DNA of 57,961 nt from Paenibacillus camelliae. GTDB lineage: Bacteria; Bacillota; Bacilli; Paenibacillales; Paenibacillaceae. Location of the stretch: assembly GCF_023715345.1 (NCBI RefSeq), contig NZ_JAMBNY010000024.1, forward strand, positions 1-57,961, given 5' to 3'. The notes beneath the pieces are model-generated. The model worked only from the letters and a program-made list of their open reading frames with translations. It was not told the DNA's origin and did no database searches. Both the position numbers and the translations under genes were made by a program. Of this stretch, positions 7,565 through 16,962 are shown one piece after another. Every line of letters begins with the position of its first letter. Within the stretch, counting starts at the first letter, position 1.

Positions 7565-10486
7565 GTGGTGAACCGTCAGCATCGAAACCCTAAGTCGGTT
7601 GCAATAGTGATTGGTGTATGTGTTTTGCTATGCGCTGTACTTATTATCTTAAATTTGCTTTCTGATAACAAACCGTTGGATGCGGCTGCTAAAACTCCGT
7701 ATGAAGGGAAGCTGCGTCATAGTGAGAATAGCTACGCCGCCTATATCGCGCAGTATGAACATGAACCAAAGGCTGAGCAAGACATTATTATTGATGCAGC
7801 ACAATATTCGAGATTGCTCGGTGACGACTTTGAAGTGCTTGATAGCTTTGAAGGAATGCAAGGATCTTCATTATGGACAGGTGAGACGGGTGAGGTCGAG
7901 TGGAGCTTTACAGCACCAGCAAGTGGTCTATATACGATGGAGCTGCTTTATTATCCGGTTGCGGGCAAAAGCTCAGCAATCGAGCGCATTGTGAAGCTAG
8001 ATGGGAAAGTGCCGTTTGAAGAGGCGCAGTTTATTCAGTTTGACCGGATTTGGAACAATGAGCTGGACACGATCAAGGTTGATAATCAAGGCAATGAGCT
8101 GAGACCACGACAAGTGGAGTATCCAGAGTGGACAACGAAGGTAGTTCAGGATTCCAATGGCTACATAACAGAGCCGTTCCAATTTTATATTACAAAAGGA
8201 ACACATACGTTGTCATTTCAAGCCTCGCGTGAGCCTGTCGTTATGAAAGAGATTCGTTTGAAGCAGCAGCCAGCACTGCCTAGCTATGACGAGCTTAAGC
8301 AGCAATATGAGCAGCAAGGCATTCAAATGACCTCAGGGATAGAGCTTCGAATTGAAGGCGAGGCAGCAATTAAAAAATCATCTCCGACGTTATATCCTGT
8401 GAGCGAACGTACTAGTGCAGCGGTATCTCCGTATAGCGCTTCTCTAATCAAAATAAATACGATAGGTGGCTACAATTGGCGCTTGCCTGGTCAATGGATC
8501 GAGTGGGAGATCGATGTGCCCGAGGATGGTCTATATGAGCTGTCCTTTATTGCGCAGCAAAACTGGGTGAGAGGAATCTACTCCACTCGAAAGCTTTACA
8601 TTGACGGAGTCGTACCTTTTGAGGAAATGAATCAAGTCGGGTTTAAGTATAAAAGCGGATATCGTCTTGACACGCTAGGTGAGGATGATGAGCCTTATCT
8701 TTACTACTTCACAGCTGGCAAGCATACGCTCCGCTTGGAAAATACATTGGGACCTTTTGCAGAGCTGATCTCAGAGGTGGAGGACTCCCTATATGAGCTG
8801 AACTCGCTATATCGTAGCATTCTGATGATTACGGGTACGAAGCCTGATGAATATCGAGACTATCAGCTAACTAGTAAGATCCCTAATTTAATAGAAACAT
8901 TAACCTTTGAACGAGATCGCTTATCCGATGTAGCTGCTCATCTAAAGCAGCTTGCAGGAGGAACAAGTGATCAAGAAGCACTATTGAAATCAATGGCCAT
9001 TCAGCTTGGCGAGATGATTGAAAAGCCAGACAATATTCATCGCAAGCTAACCGATTACAAAACCAATACTGGTGGTCTAGGAACTTGGGTGCAGCAGGCA
9101 AGAGAGCACCCGCTTGAGATTGATGCAATTATTTTAAGCTCACCAGATACAAAGGTGAAGGTACAGGGCTTAAGTGTTGCTTCCAAGCTGAAGCATGAAA
9201 TGCAAACGTTCTTCAACTCTTTCTTTATTGACTACAACAGTATTGGAAACGTATCCGATCAAAAGGATCAGCGCACGATTACTGTATGGATCGGAAGCGG
9301 TCGAGATCAAGCCAATACGATGAAGGCGATGATTGACGAAACCTTTACCTCACAGACGGGAATTAATGTCAATCTGAAGCTAGTCCAGATGCACACACTG
9401 CTCCCAGCAACGCTTGCCGGTCAAGGACCTGATGTCGCGATGCAGATCGACAATGACATACCGGTTAACTTTGCGATGAGAAATGCAGCAGCGGATCTAA
9501 CCCAATTTGCCGATTATGCTGAAGTAGCTAAACGCTTCCGCAGCAGCGCAGTCGTTCCATATCAGTATACAAACGGCGTCTATGCGCTGCCAGAGCAGCA
9601 AACATTCAATATGCTGTTTTATCGAAAGGATGTACTGGAGGAGCTGGAGCTAGAGGTTCCAAAGACATGGGATGAAGTATCTGCGATGCTCGCTGTGTTG
9701 AGCAAAAATCATATGGCGTTTGGATTGCCACAGGTTCAGCAGGCCGCGATTCAAGGCCAAAATATTCCGCCAAACTCATTATACGCTGCACTATTGTTCC
9801 AAAACGGAGGACAATTCTACCGTAACGATGGCAAAGAGTCGGATCTAGATTCGCGCGTCGCGATTGAAACCTTCAAGCAGTGGACGGAATATTACACCGA
9901 CTACAAGCTGGAGCGTGAGTATGACTTCGCCAATCGCTTCCGTACAGGAGAAATGCCAATCGGTATTGCAGACTATACCATTTATAATCAGCTGACGGTT
10001 TTCGCGCCTGAAATCCGTGGACTATGGGGATTTGCACCTATTCCAGGTACAGTACAGCCTGATGGAACGATTAATAACCAGGTGCCTAGCGGTGGCTCGG
10101 CAGTCATGATGCTAGAAAGCGCAGAGGATAAGGAAGCTGCTTGGGAGTTTATGAAGTGGTGGACGAGTGATGATACGCAGGCGAAGTTTGGCCGCGAGAT
10201 GGAAGGGCTAATGGGAGCAGCCGCGCGTTATCCTACAGCGAACATTAATGCACTGGATAGTCTTCCATGGCCAGTTGCTGACTATGAACAGCTGAAGGAG
10301 CAGTTCGACCATGTGGTCGGCATTCCAGAGGTGCCAGGAGGCTACTTTACTGGTCGTCATCTATTCAACGCCTTCTACAAAACCGTGATTGGTGAGGTCG
10401 AAGCACGGGAGGCGCTAATGGACTATGTGGAGTACATTCAAGACGAAATCGAGAACAAGCGCGAAGAATTTGGCTTGCCACAATAA
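7565..10486 (+). CDS. Membrane-anchored fusion: two carbohydrate-binding-like domains plus ABC solute-binding protein
   Basis: A 973-residue protein, more than twice the usual length of a binding protein. One N-terminal membrane segment (about residues 11-32) has no lipobox. Two beta-sandwich domains resembling CBM6/35-type modules follow (about 75-235 and 255-400); each has a Tyr-rich ...SGLYTMELLYYP / DGLYELSFIA strand and a matching LDGKVPFEE / IDGVVPFEE motif. A helical region (about 405-560) leads to a complete family 1 solute-binding domain (about 577-973, from TITVWIGSGRDQANT). The product should face outward, held by its N-terminal anchor. The GTG at 7565 is only 4 bases from GAGGAGG; the adjacent GTG at 7568 is better spaced. 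It directly precedes a permease pair by 15 bases, so it is probably their binding protein and may also grip polymer at the cell surface. Confidence 0.88.
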   Translation: MVNRQHRNPKSVAIVIGVCVLLCAVLIILNLLSDNKPLDAAAKTPYEGKLRHSENSYAAYIAQYEHEPKAEQDIIIDAAQYSRLLGDDFEVLDSFEGMQGSSLWTGETGEVEWSFTAPASGLYTMELLYYPVAGKSSAIERIVKLDGKVPFEEAQFIQFDRIWNNELDTIKVDNQGNELRPRQVEYPEWTTKVVQDSNGYITEPFQFYITKGTHTLSFQASREPVVMKEIRLKQQPALPSYDELKQQYEQQGIQMTSGIELRIEGEAAIKKSSPTLYPVSERTSAAVSPYSASLIKINTIGGYNWRLPGQWIEWEIDVPEDGLYELSFIAQQNWVRGIYSTRKLYIDGVVPFEEMNQVGFKYKSGYRLDTLGEDDEPYLYYFTAGKHTLRLENTLGPFAELISEVEDSLYELNSLYRSILMITGTKPDEYRDYQLTSKIPNLIETLTFERDRLSDVAAHLKQLAGGTSDQEALLKSMAIQLGEMIEKPDNIHRKLTDYKTNTGGLGTWVQQAREHPLEIDAIILSSPDTKVKVQGLSVASKLKHEMQTFFNSFFIDYNSIGNVSDQKDQRTITVWIGSGRDQANTMKAMIDETFTSQTGINVNLKLVQMHTLLPATLAGQGPDVAMQIDNDIPVNFAMRNAAADLTQFADYAEVAKRFRSSAVVPYQYTNGVYALPEQQTFNMLFYRKDVLEELELEVPKTWDEVSAMLAVLSKNHMAFGLPQVQQAAIQGQNIPPNSLYAALLFQNGGQFYRNDGKESDLDSRVAIETFKQWTEYYTDYKLEREYDFANRFRTGEMPIGIADYTIYNQLTVFAPEIRGLWGFAPIPGTVQPDGTINNQVPSGGSAVMMLESAEDKEAAWEFMKWWTSDDTQAKFGREMEGLMGAAARYPTANINALDSLPWPVADYEQLKEQFDHVVGIPEVPGGYFTGRHLFNAFYKTVIGEVEAREALMDYVEYIQDEIENKREEFGLPQ

Positions 10487-10501
10487 GGAGGGGCTTGCGG
10501 C

Positions 10502-11407
10502 ATGTCTAACTGGTGGAGCTTAAAGGTTAGCGAAATAAAAAAGAGCAAGCACTCCTATGTGCTTCTCGCGCCTTATATGATACTTTTTGCCGTATTTACG
10601 GTGTTGCCGGTCATTATGTCAATGGTTTTAAGCTTTACGTACTTTAATATGCTTGAATTTCCTAAGTTTATTGGCTGGCACAACTATTCTAGATTGTTCC
10701 TAGAGGATGATATCTTTCTAATCGCTATAAAAAATACAATACTGTTTGCTGTCATTACAGGCCCGGTCAGCTATATTGCCTGCTTTGTGTTTGCATGGAT
10801 CATTAATGAGCTGTCCCCGAAGCTGCGTGCCTTTATGACGCTTGTGTTTTACGCACCTTCGATCTCGGGCAATGTGTTTTTCATATGGCTGATGATCTTT
10901 TCCGGTGATCGCTACGGCATAATGAACGGCCTGCTATTGAAGCTCGGTATTCTGATGGAGCCGATTCAGTGGTTGAAGGAAGAGCAGTATATATTAGCCA
11001 TCATCATAATTGTGCAGCTGTGGCTGTCCCTCGGTACAGGCTTCCTTGCCTTTATCGCAGGACTTCAGACGGTTGACCGCACATTGTATGAGGCTGGAGC
11101 AGTGGACGGCATTCGTAATCGCTGGCAGGAGCTATGGTACATTACGCTGCCTTCAATGCGTCCGCAGCTTATGTTCGGCGCTGTTATTCAGATCACGACA
11201 TCACTTGCAGTATCGGATGTATCGATTGCCTTAGCAGGGTTTCCAAGCGTCAACTATGCCGCCGAAACGATCGTTACACATCTGATCGACTACGGTACGA
11301 CACGCTTTGAGATGGGCTTTGCCTCTTCGATTGCTACCGTACTATTTATCATCATGCTGAGCACGAACCTTATTGTGCAAAAACTATTACGTAAGGTAGG
11401 TGAATGA
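10502..11407 (+). CDS. Carbohydrate ABC transporter permease, MalF-like (pair 1)
   Basis: A 301-residue permease with about six hydrophobic segments, of the CUT1 sugar-importer type. The cytoplasmic EAA loop that contacts the ATPase is EAGAVDGIRNRWQELWYITL, near residues 197-216. A long first periplasmic segment after TM1 (FTYFNMLEFPKFIGWHNYSRLF) is typical of the MalF/UgpA partner. Start ATG 10502 follows AGGAGGGG. Its stop overlaps the start of the next permease (GTGAATGA junction), so translation of the pair is coupled. It forms the membrane channel with the 11404 product. No ATP-binding subunit is encoded in the locus. Confidence 0.93.
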   Translation: MSNWWSLKVSEIKKSKHSYVLLAPYMILFAVFTVLPVIMSMVLSFTYFNMLEFPKFIGWHNYSRLFLEDDIFLIAIKNTILFAVITGPVSYIACFVFAWIINELSPKLRAFMTLVFYAPSISGNVFFIWLMIFSGDRYGIMNGLLLKLGILMEPIQWLKEEQYILAIIIIVQLWLSLGTGFLAFIAGLQTVDRTLYEAGAVDGIRNRWQELWYITLPSMRPQLMFGAVIQITTSLAVSDVSIALAGFPSVNYAAETIVTHLIDYGTTRFEMGFASSIATVLFIIMLSTNLIVQKLLRKVGE

Positions 11408-12276
11408 GCATGCCCTTTTCTTTCAAATTGCGCACTAAAAGGGTAAATCGCTCGTTCTGGGGAAGCTTTAGCTTATTTACAGTATTAGCTTTCTTTGGAG
11501 CTTTCATGGTTTTGCCTTTGGTGTATGCCATTAATAATGCATTTAAGCCGTTAGACGAGATCTTTCTATTCCCACCGACCTTATTTGTTCGAAACCCGAC
11601 ATTGAATAACTTTAGTGATTTGTTGAATTTGCTCGGTGAGTCATGGGTACCGTTTAGCCGTTATATATTCAATACCGTTTTTATTACGTTAACCGGTGTC
11701 ATTGGGCATGTGATCTTCGCTTCAGCAGCTGCCTTTCCGCTTGCGAAGCATCGCTTCCCAGGTAAAAAGTCTTTGTTCCAAGTCGTTGTGCTTTCTCTAA
11801 TGTTTACACCGGCAGTTACAGCGATTCCGAACTATATGGTAATGAGCTGGCTAGGCTTAATTGACACGTATTGGGCTGTCATCGTGCCTGCGTTTTCCTA
11901 TTCACTAGGTCTGTATCTAATGAAGCAGTTTATGGAGCAAATGCCGGATGCACTGCTAGAAGCAGCAAAAATTGATGGAGCAAGCGAGTATCGAATCTTT
12001 TGGACGATTGTAATGCCGAATGTAAAGCCAGCTTGGCTGACACTCGTTATTCTTCAATTTCAAATCCTGTGGGGAAGTGACGGGAATGGCTTTATCTATA
12101 GCGAGCAGCTGAAAAGTCTTCACTTTGCCGCTAATCAAATTATTTACGGGGGCATAGCGAGAGCAGGCGCGGCTGCAGCGGTCGCATTAATATTAATGAG
12201 CGTACCGATTACGTTATTCGTATTTTCACAAAGTAAAATCATTGAGACGATGGCATCCTCCGGGATGAAGGACTAG
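11404..12276 (+). CDS. Carbohydrate ABC transporter permease, MalG-like (pair 1)
   Basis: A 290-residue CUT1 inner-membrane permease with about six membrane segments. It has the MalG-type start (short cytoplasmic tail, then a hydrophobic segment, then ...LPLVYAINNAFKPLDEIF) and the EAA loop LLEAAKIDGASEYRIFWTIV (about residues 183-202). The start ATG overlaps the stop of the upstream MalF-like gene by 4 bp. It is followed 7 bp later by the NHL-repeat gene, so the permease pair and the accessory proteins form one unit. Confidence 0.93.
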   Translation: MSMPFSFKLRTKRVNRSFWGSFSLFTVLAFFGAFMVLPLVYAINNAFKPLDEIFLFPPTLFVRNPTLNNFSDLLNLLGESWVPFSRYIFNTVFITLTGVIGHVIFASAAAFPLAKHRFPGKKSLFQVVVLSLMFTPAVTAIPNYMVMSWLGLIDTYWAVIVPAFSYSLGLYLMKQFMEQMPDALLEAAKIDGASEYRIFWTIVMPNVKPAWLTLVILQFQILWGSDGNGFIYSEQLKSLHFAANQIIYGGIARAGAAAAVALILMSVPITLFVFSQSKIIETMASSGMKD

Positions 12277-12283
12277 GAGGGAT

Positions 12284-13759
12284 ATGATGAGGATCAAAGC
12301 AATGGTTTCAGCTATCGTCATGGCCTCCGTGCTCTTTACTACTGCATGGATAGATGTCGTTCACGCGAGTACACCCTATGAAGCCTACAACTATAACTAC
12401 TGGGAGGAAGCAGTTGCATCTCCTGCAGCGTTCGTACCAAGTCGAACAGTAGGAGGGAGCGACCTAGGCATCGAGCCATTTCTGGAGCCTAATGATATGG
12501 TCATCGCCCCAAGCGGGAATATCTATGTGGCAGATACGGGGAATAAGCGAATCGTCGTTATACGCCCAGATTGGTCACTTGATCGAATCATTGATTCCGT
12601 GGAGGGCATCGGCGCATTTGGCACGGTTAGCGGCTTGTATGTAGACGAGGATGAGACGTTGTATATCGCTGATAGCGGGCTTGGAAAGCTGATCGTGCTC
12701 AATAAAGATGGATCTGTAAAGCTTATTATCGACAATCCACAATCGGACATTATCGCTGCAGGCTTTAAATTCACTCCGACGAAGGTAGCAGTAGATGATG
12801 CGAAGCGGATGTATGTTGTCGCAAGCGGAGTGTTTGAAGGCATTATGCAGTTTGATACCGATGGTGAGTTTCTAGGCTATATCGGAACGAATGAAGTGAA
12901 GCGTGATTATTACGAAATTATATGGAGACTTTTTTCAACCAAGGAGCAGCGCAGTCAGATGGTGTTGTTCATTCCAACTGAATTTTCGAATTTAGATATT
13001 GATCATAAGGGTTTCGTCTACGCGACAAATATCGACTTGAACTCACCAACACCGATTAAACGTCTTAATCCTTCAGGCGAGGATGTCCTAAAGCGATTTG
13101 GTTACTTTCATGTGAAGGGTGATATTCGATTCCGCTCCTCTGTTGGACCTTCGATTTTTATCGATATTAAATACTTAGGTGATGGTATCTACAGCGCGCT
13201 AGACAGCAATCAGGGGAGAATCTTCACGTACGACGCTGAAGGGAATCTACTCTTCATCTATGGCATGCACGCTAACCAGAACGGAACCTTCAAAACTCCT
13301 GTAGCGGTCGAATACGACGGAGTGAATCAGCTTGTGCTTGATCGAGCGAAAGCTAATATTCACGTGTTTAAGCCAACCATGTTTGGCGAGCTGGTACTAG
13401 AGGCTTCAAGGCTTCATTATAACGGCTATAGTGAGGAAGCAGTGCCCGTATGGCAGCAAGTGCTAGACCTTAATAGCAATTATGATATTGCCTATATTGG
13501 AATTGGACGCTCTCTTGTCATGTCCAAGCGTAATGAAGAAGCAATATTTTATTTCAAGCAGGGAATGGAGCGGGATCAATACTCGGTAGCCTATAAACGT
13601 TACCGTCGCGAGGAAATGAAGGAGCAGTTCGGTACGATTATGACAACCATCGTCATTGCAGCGGTAATGATCATCGGCTTAATGATATGGCGTAAGGTTC
13701 GTAGCAAGCGACAAGGTCGTACTGCAACGTATTCTGCTGGGAGGGATCAGGCGTTATGA
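12284..13759 (+). CDS. Secreted NHL-repeat/TPR protein with C-terminal membrane anchor
   Basis: A 491-residue protein. It has an N-terminal signal peptide ending near VVHAS (about residue 29). NHL-type beta-propeller blades follow (about 60-370), marked by repeated units such as DMVIAPSGNIYVADTGNKRI and GLYVDEDETLYIADSGLGKL. Next come two TPR-like helices (about 373-450, AVPVWQQVLDLNSNYDIAYI) and one membrane segment near the C-terminus (TIVIAAVMIIGLMIW, about 457-471) with a basic cytoplasmic tail. The topology puts propeller and TPR outside. A second ATG at 12287 is slightly better spaced from AGGAGG. It overlaps the YIP1 gene by 4 bp. Such propellers are binding scaffolds; in this setting it is probably an accessory part of the importer. 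Its exact role is unknown. Confidence 0.85.
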   Translation: MMRIKAMVSAIVMASVLFTTAWIDVVHASTPYEAYNYNYWEEAVASPAAFVPSRTVGGSDLGIEPFLEPNDMVIAPSGNIYVADTGNKRIVVIRPDWSLDRIIDSVEGIGAFGTVSGLYVDEDETLYIADSGLGKLIVLNKDGSVKLIIDNPQSDIIAAGFKFTPTKVAVDDAKRMYVVASGVFEGIMQFDTDGEFLGYIGTNEVKRDYYEIIWRLFSTKEQRSQMVLFIPTEFSNLDIDHKGFVYATNIDLNSPTPIKRLNPSGEDVLKRFGYFHVKGDIRFRSSVGPSIFIDIKYLGDGIYSALDSNQGRIFTYDAEGNLLFIYGMHANQNGTFKTPVAVEYDGVNQLVLDRAKANIHVFKPTMFGELVLEASRLHYNGYSEEAVPVWQQVLDLNSNYDIAYIGIGRSLVMSKRNEEAIFYFKQGMERDQYSVAYKRYRREEMKEQFGTIMTTIVIAAVMIIGLMIWRKVRSKRQGRTATYSAGRDQAL

Positions 13760-14376
13760 AGCAGGAGCTAATCAGATTTCCATTTCAAGTCATCTTTAAG
13801 CCATTCAGTAGCTTTTGGGACTTGAAGTACGATAATAAGGGCAGCATGAAGGCTTCATATCTGCTTATCGCATTTACGATTATTGCGTTTATTTTGCAAA
13901 AGCAGTATGCGGGCTTTCTCGTCAACTATACCGATCCTCGTGCCATTAATAGCATTATGGACATCATTACCGTTGTCATTCCTTTTGTGCTATGGGTTGT
14001 TGCGAATTGGTCGATTACGACACTGATGGATGGCGAAGGAAAATTTACCGAAATTGTTAAGGTAACTGCTTATTCTTTGACACCAATTGTTATTGTGTAT
14101 ATTCCGATGACCTTCATTAGTCGCTATATGGCACAGGAGGAGACAGCCTTTTACTACTTGATGCTGTCCATTGCTTCCTTATGGTTTATGTGGCTGCTGT
14201 TTGTCGGCATTATGACGATTCATCAATATACCGTGATGAAAACGATTGTGACGATGGTGCTTACCATTATTGTGATGGGGATTATCGTTTTTCTAGGGGC
14301 ATTGGTGTTGAGCATGCTTCAGCAAATCTATGATTTTATTTATAACATATACCGAGAGTTGCTGTTCAGAACGTAG
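13756..14376 (+). CDS. YIP1-family integral membrane protein
   Basis: A 206-residue protein with about five hydrophobic segments, a short soluble N-terminus (residues 1-35), and the pattern of the YIP1 family (for example PFQVIFKPFSSFWDLKY, then a TVVIPFVLWVVANWSITTLMDGEGKF segment split around the conserved WSITTLMDGEG). Eukaryotic YIP1 proteins act in vesicle transport; the bacterial function is unknown. Its ATG overlaps the stop of the NHL gene (ATGA), and the DUF5696 gene starts 18 bp later. The tight coupling implies that the three proteins work together, perhaps as a membrane assembly next to the permeases. Confidence 0.85.
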   Translation: MKQELIRFPFQVIFKPFSSFWDLKYDNKGSMKASYLLIAFTIIAFILQKQYAGFLVNYTDPRAINSIMDIITVVIPFVLWVVANWSITTLMDGEGKFTEIVKVTAYSLTPIVIVYIPMTFISRYMAQEETAFYYLMLSIASLWFMWLLFVGIMTIHQYTVMKTIVTMVLTIIVMGIIVFLGALVLSMLQQIYDFIYNIYRELLFRT

Positions 14377-14394
14377 AAAGGGGGCAGCCAAACG

Positions 14395-16962
14395 ATGAAA
14401 AAGAGATGGTATATGATATTCGGTGCTCTCCTTTCTATAGGAGTGATCATCGGTATCGTGTGGATGATGAATCGAGGAGTGCCTGCAATTAGTACTGCGG
14501 CTTATTCTTATTCTGCTGAGCCAGAAGCGGGCAGCGAGCTGCAAAGTGTTCCAGCAGGAGATCAAGTACAAATAGCAGGGATGAAGGTGGTCGCGCAAAA
14601 CGATCAGCTTGCGCTTCACTATAATAAAGAAACGTCAGAGATTGCAGTCACCGATCGAGCAAGCAGACAGACGTGGTACAGCAATCCTATCGATCGCCTA
14701 GAGGATTCGATGGCATCGCAGTACGAGCAGAGCATGCTGTCCTCTCAGCTAGTTTTGCAGTACCGTGACCTGGAAGGGAATTTATATACGTATACGAATC
14801 ACGAGAAAAGTATAGCTAACGAGCAGTTTCAGGCGGAATCGATCGCAGATGGTCTTAGAGTGATCTATACGATGGGAGATGTATCGAAGGGTGTCGATGC
14901 ATTGCCCAAATATATTAGCAAGGAACGCTTCGAGACGCTTATATTAGCCAAGCTGCCAGAAGGAACGGCGAATTATGTCAGTGCGAGATATATAGAGTCC
15001 AAGGATCGACCAGGAGTTATGGAGCGACTTGATGCACAGGTAGAGAAGAAGCTCGTTCTAAACAAAATGATTGCCGCCTTCGAGGAGGCAGGCTATACCG
15101 AGGAGGATCTTGCCTTTGATGAGGCAGAGCAGGGAGGCGGCGCTGGTGCAGTGGCAGAGAAGCCTGCCTTTACGATCGCCATAGAATATCGGCTAATCGA
15201 CAATGATCTAGTCGTTACCGTTCCAGCATCCTATATTCAAGAGACTTCCAGCTATCTCATACGAAGCATTGATGTGTTGCCATTCTTCGGAGCAGCTGGC
15301 TCTCAAGGAGAGGGCTACATGCTCGTACCTGATGGCTCTGGCAGCCTCATTTACTTGAATAATGGAAAGGTAAAGGATGAGCAATATGTACAGCGCATCT
15401 ATGGAGACGATCCGAACAATACACGCTGGGCAAGAGGAATGGTAAGCGAAAGCGCTCGGATGCCGGTTTTTGGTCTGAAAAATGGTGATGCAGCTTGGTT
15501 TGCTGAAGTGACGCTTGGCGAGGCAAATGGTAGTGTAACAGCCTCTGTTGGCGGCATACGCAACAGCTACAACAACGTTTATGCATCGTTCAGCCTGCGT
15601 GGTGAGGATTGGCTAGAGATGTATACGGGAACGAAGTACCAAGAAATTCAAATTTTGAATGCTCAGCGCTTTAATGAGGATGTGCAGGTTCGCTACAGCT
15701 TCTTAGCAGGTGAGGAAGCAAGCTATAGTGGAATGGCAGCTAATTATCGCGAGCATCTTATCGAAGCGGGTGTGCTGAAGCCGTTAGAGCAGATGGATTC
15801 CATTCCATTCTATCTCGATGTGCTCGGCTCTTACGATAAGCGAACCTCGTTTTTAGGTGTGCCATACAAGAAGGTGCATTCCTTAACAACCTTCGAGCAG
15901 GCAGGCACAATTGTCGATCAGCTGTCAGCACAGGGAGTTCAAGATATTAATATGAGGTACATCGGATGGTTTAACCGAGGCATTAAGCATAAAACGCCAG
16001 AAAAGCTTCGCTTAGATTCTGTACTAGGGGATAAGCAAGACTTACAGCGGCTAGCAAGCAAGCTGGAGGAAGCAGGCGGAAAGCTATATCCAGACGTTGC
16101 ATTCCAGTACATTTACAACGATGATCTGAACTTTACTCCTGCCTCTGATGCAGCACGCTTTGTTACGAGAGATGTGGCTGAGCTGCATCCGTACAATCGA
16201 GCATTAAATCGAATGGATCCATTGAAGGGCTCTTACTACCTACTGTCAGCTGCAAAGCTTCCTCATTATGTCGATAAGTTTATGCAGTCCTATACGAGCA
16301 AATTGGATCTGTCTGGCGTATCACTGCGTGATCTTGGTGATGTTGTTGGCGCGGATTATCGCGTATCGCGTGTCATTCATCGAGATACAGCAAAGCAAAT
16401 TGTACAGCAATCGTTAGCAAAGCTTGCTGAAGCCAATGACACCATCATCGTTGGCGGTCATGCCTACGCATGGGCTTATGCGGATCATCTCATCGATGTC
16501 CCTGCTTCATCAAGCAGCTTTAGCATTACGGATGAGAGTGTTCCATTCTATCAAATGGTGCTTCACGGTTACCTTCCGTATGCGGGAGATGCGATTAATA
16601 TTTCAGATGAGCAGAATGTAGAGGAGCAGCTGCTTCGTTCAATTGAGCAGGGTTCGTATCCACACTTTGTATGGAGCTATGATCACTCTTCAGAGCTGAA
16701 GTTCACTGCCTACGATGAGTATTTTTCTACTCACTATGAGATATGGCTTGAAAAAGCAGCTGCGATGTATAAGGAAGCAAGTGCGGTGTTGGCACCGGTA
16801 AGTGCATCTCATATGCAGGAGAGGATCGTTCATAAGCCAGGAGTTATCGAGGTTAAATACGACAATGGAACCTCTATCCTAGTAAATTATACAGAGCAGG
16901 AAGCTATCGTAAACGGCGTTAAGGTCGCACCAAGACATTATGGAATAGGCGGTGATCAGTGA
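14395..16962 (+). CDS. DUF5696-type surface protein, possible glycosidase
   Basis: An 855-residue protein with an uncleaved N-terminal membrane anchor (about residues 5-26). The layout is a beta-rich domain (about 50-350), then a probable alpha/beta barrel (about 480-780), then a short beta domain (about 810-855). I assign it to the DUF5696 family by layout and context. In the barrel region, several acidic or polar barrel-end candidates are visible: INMRYIGWFNRG, KLYPDVAFQYIYNDD, GVSLRDLGDVVGADY and FVWSYDHSSELKF. This resembles retaining glycosidase barrels, but I cannot identify a catalytic pair with certainty. It lies between YIP1 and the second permease pair; the next gene starts at a TGATG junction. 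It most likely acts on or holds mannan fragments outside the membrane. Confidence 0.8.
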   Translation: MKKRWYMIFGALLSIGVIIGIVWMMNRGVPAISTAAYSYSAEPEAGSELQSVPAGDQVQIAGMKVVAQNDQLALHYNKETSEIAVTDRASRQTWYSNPIDRLEDSMASQYEQSMLSSQLVLQYRDLEGNLYTYTNHEKSIANEQFQAESIADGLRVIYTMGDVSKGVDALPKYISKERFETLILAKLPEGTANYVSARYIESKDRPGVMERLDAQVEKKLVLNKMIAAFEEAGYTEEDLAFDEAEQGGGAGAVAEKPAFTIAIEYRLIDNDLVVTVPASYIQETSSYLIRSIDVLPFFGAAGSQGEGYMLVPDGSGSLIYLNNGKVKDEQYVQRIYGDDPNNTRWARGMVSESARMPVFGLKNGDAAWFAEVTLGEANGSVTASVGGIRNSYNNVYASFSLRGEDWLEMYTGTKYQEIQILNAQRFNEDVQVRYSFLAGEEASYSGMAANYREHLIEAGVLKPLEQMDSIPFYLDVLGSYDKRTSFLGVPYKKVHSLTTFEQAGTIVDQLSAQGVQDINMRYIGWFNRGIKHKTPEKLRLDSVLGDKQDLQRLASKLEEAGGKLYPDVAFQYIYNDDLNFTPASDAARFVTRDVAELHPYNRALNRMDPLKGSYYLLSAAKLPHYVDKFMQSYTSKLDLSGVSLRDLGDVVGADYRVSRVIHRDTAKQIVQQSLAKLAEANDTIIVGGHAYAWAYADHLIDVPASSSSFSITDESVPFYQMVLHGYLPYAGDAINISDEQNVEEQLLRSIEQGSYPHFVWSYDHSSELKFTAYDEYFSTHYEIWLEKAAAMYKEASAVLAPVSASHMQERIVHKPGVIEVKYDNGTSILVNYTEQEAIVNGVKVAPRHYGIGGDQ

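Noticed and set aside
14293..14619. 108-residue minus-strand ORF at the YIP1/DUF5696 junction
   Set aside because: Antisense to two well-supported genes; no ribosome site or family signature.
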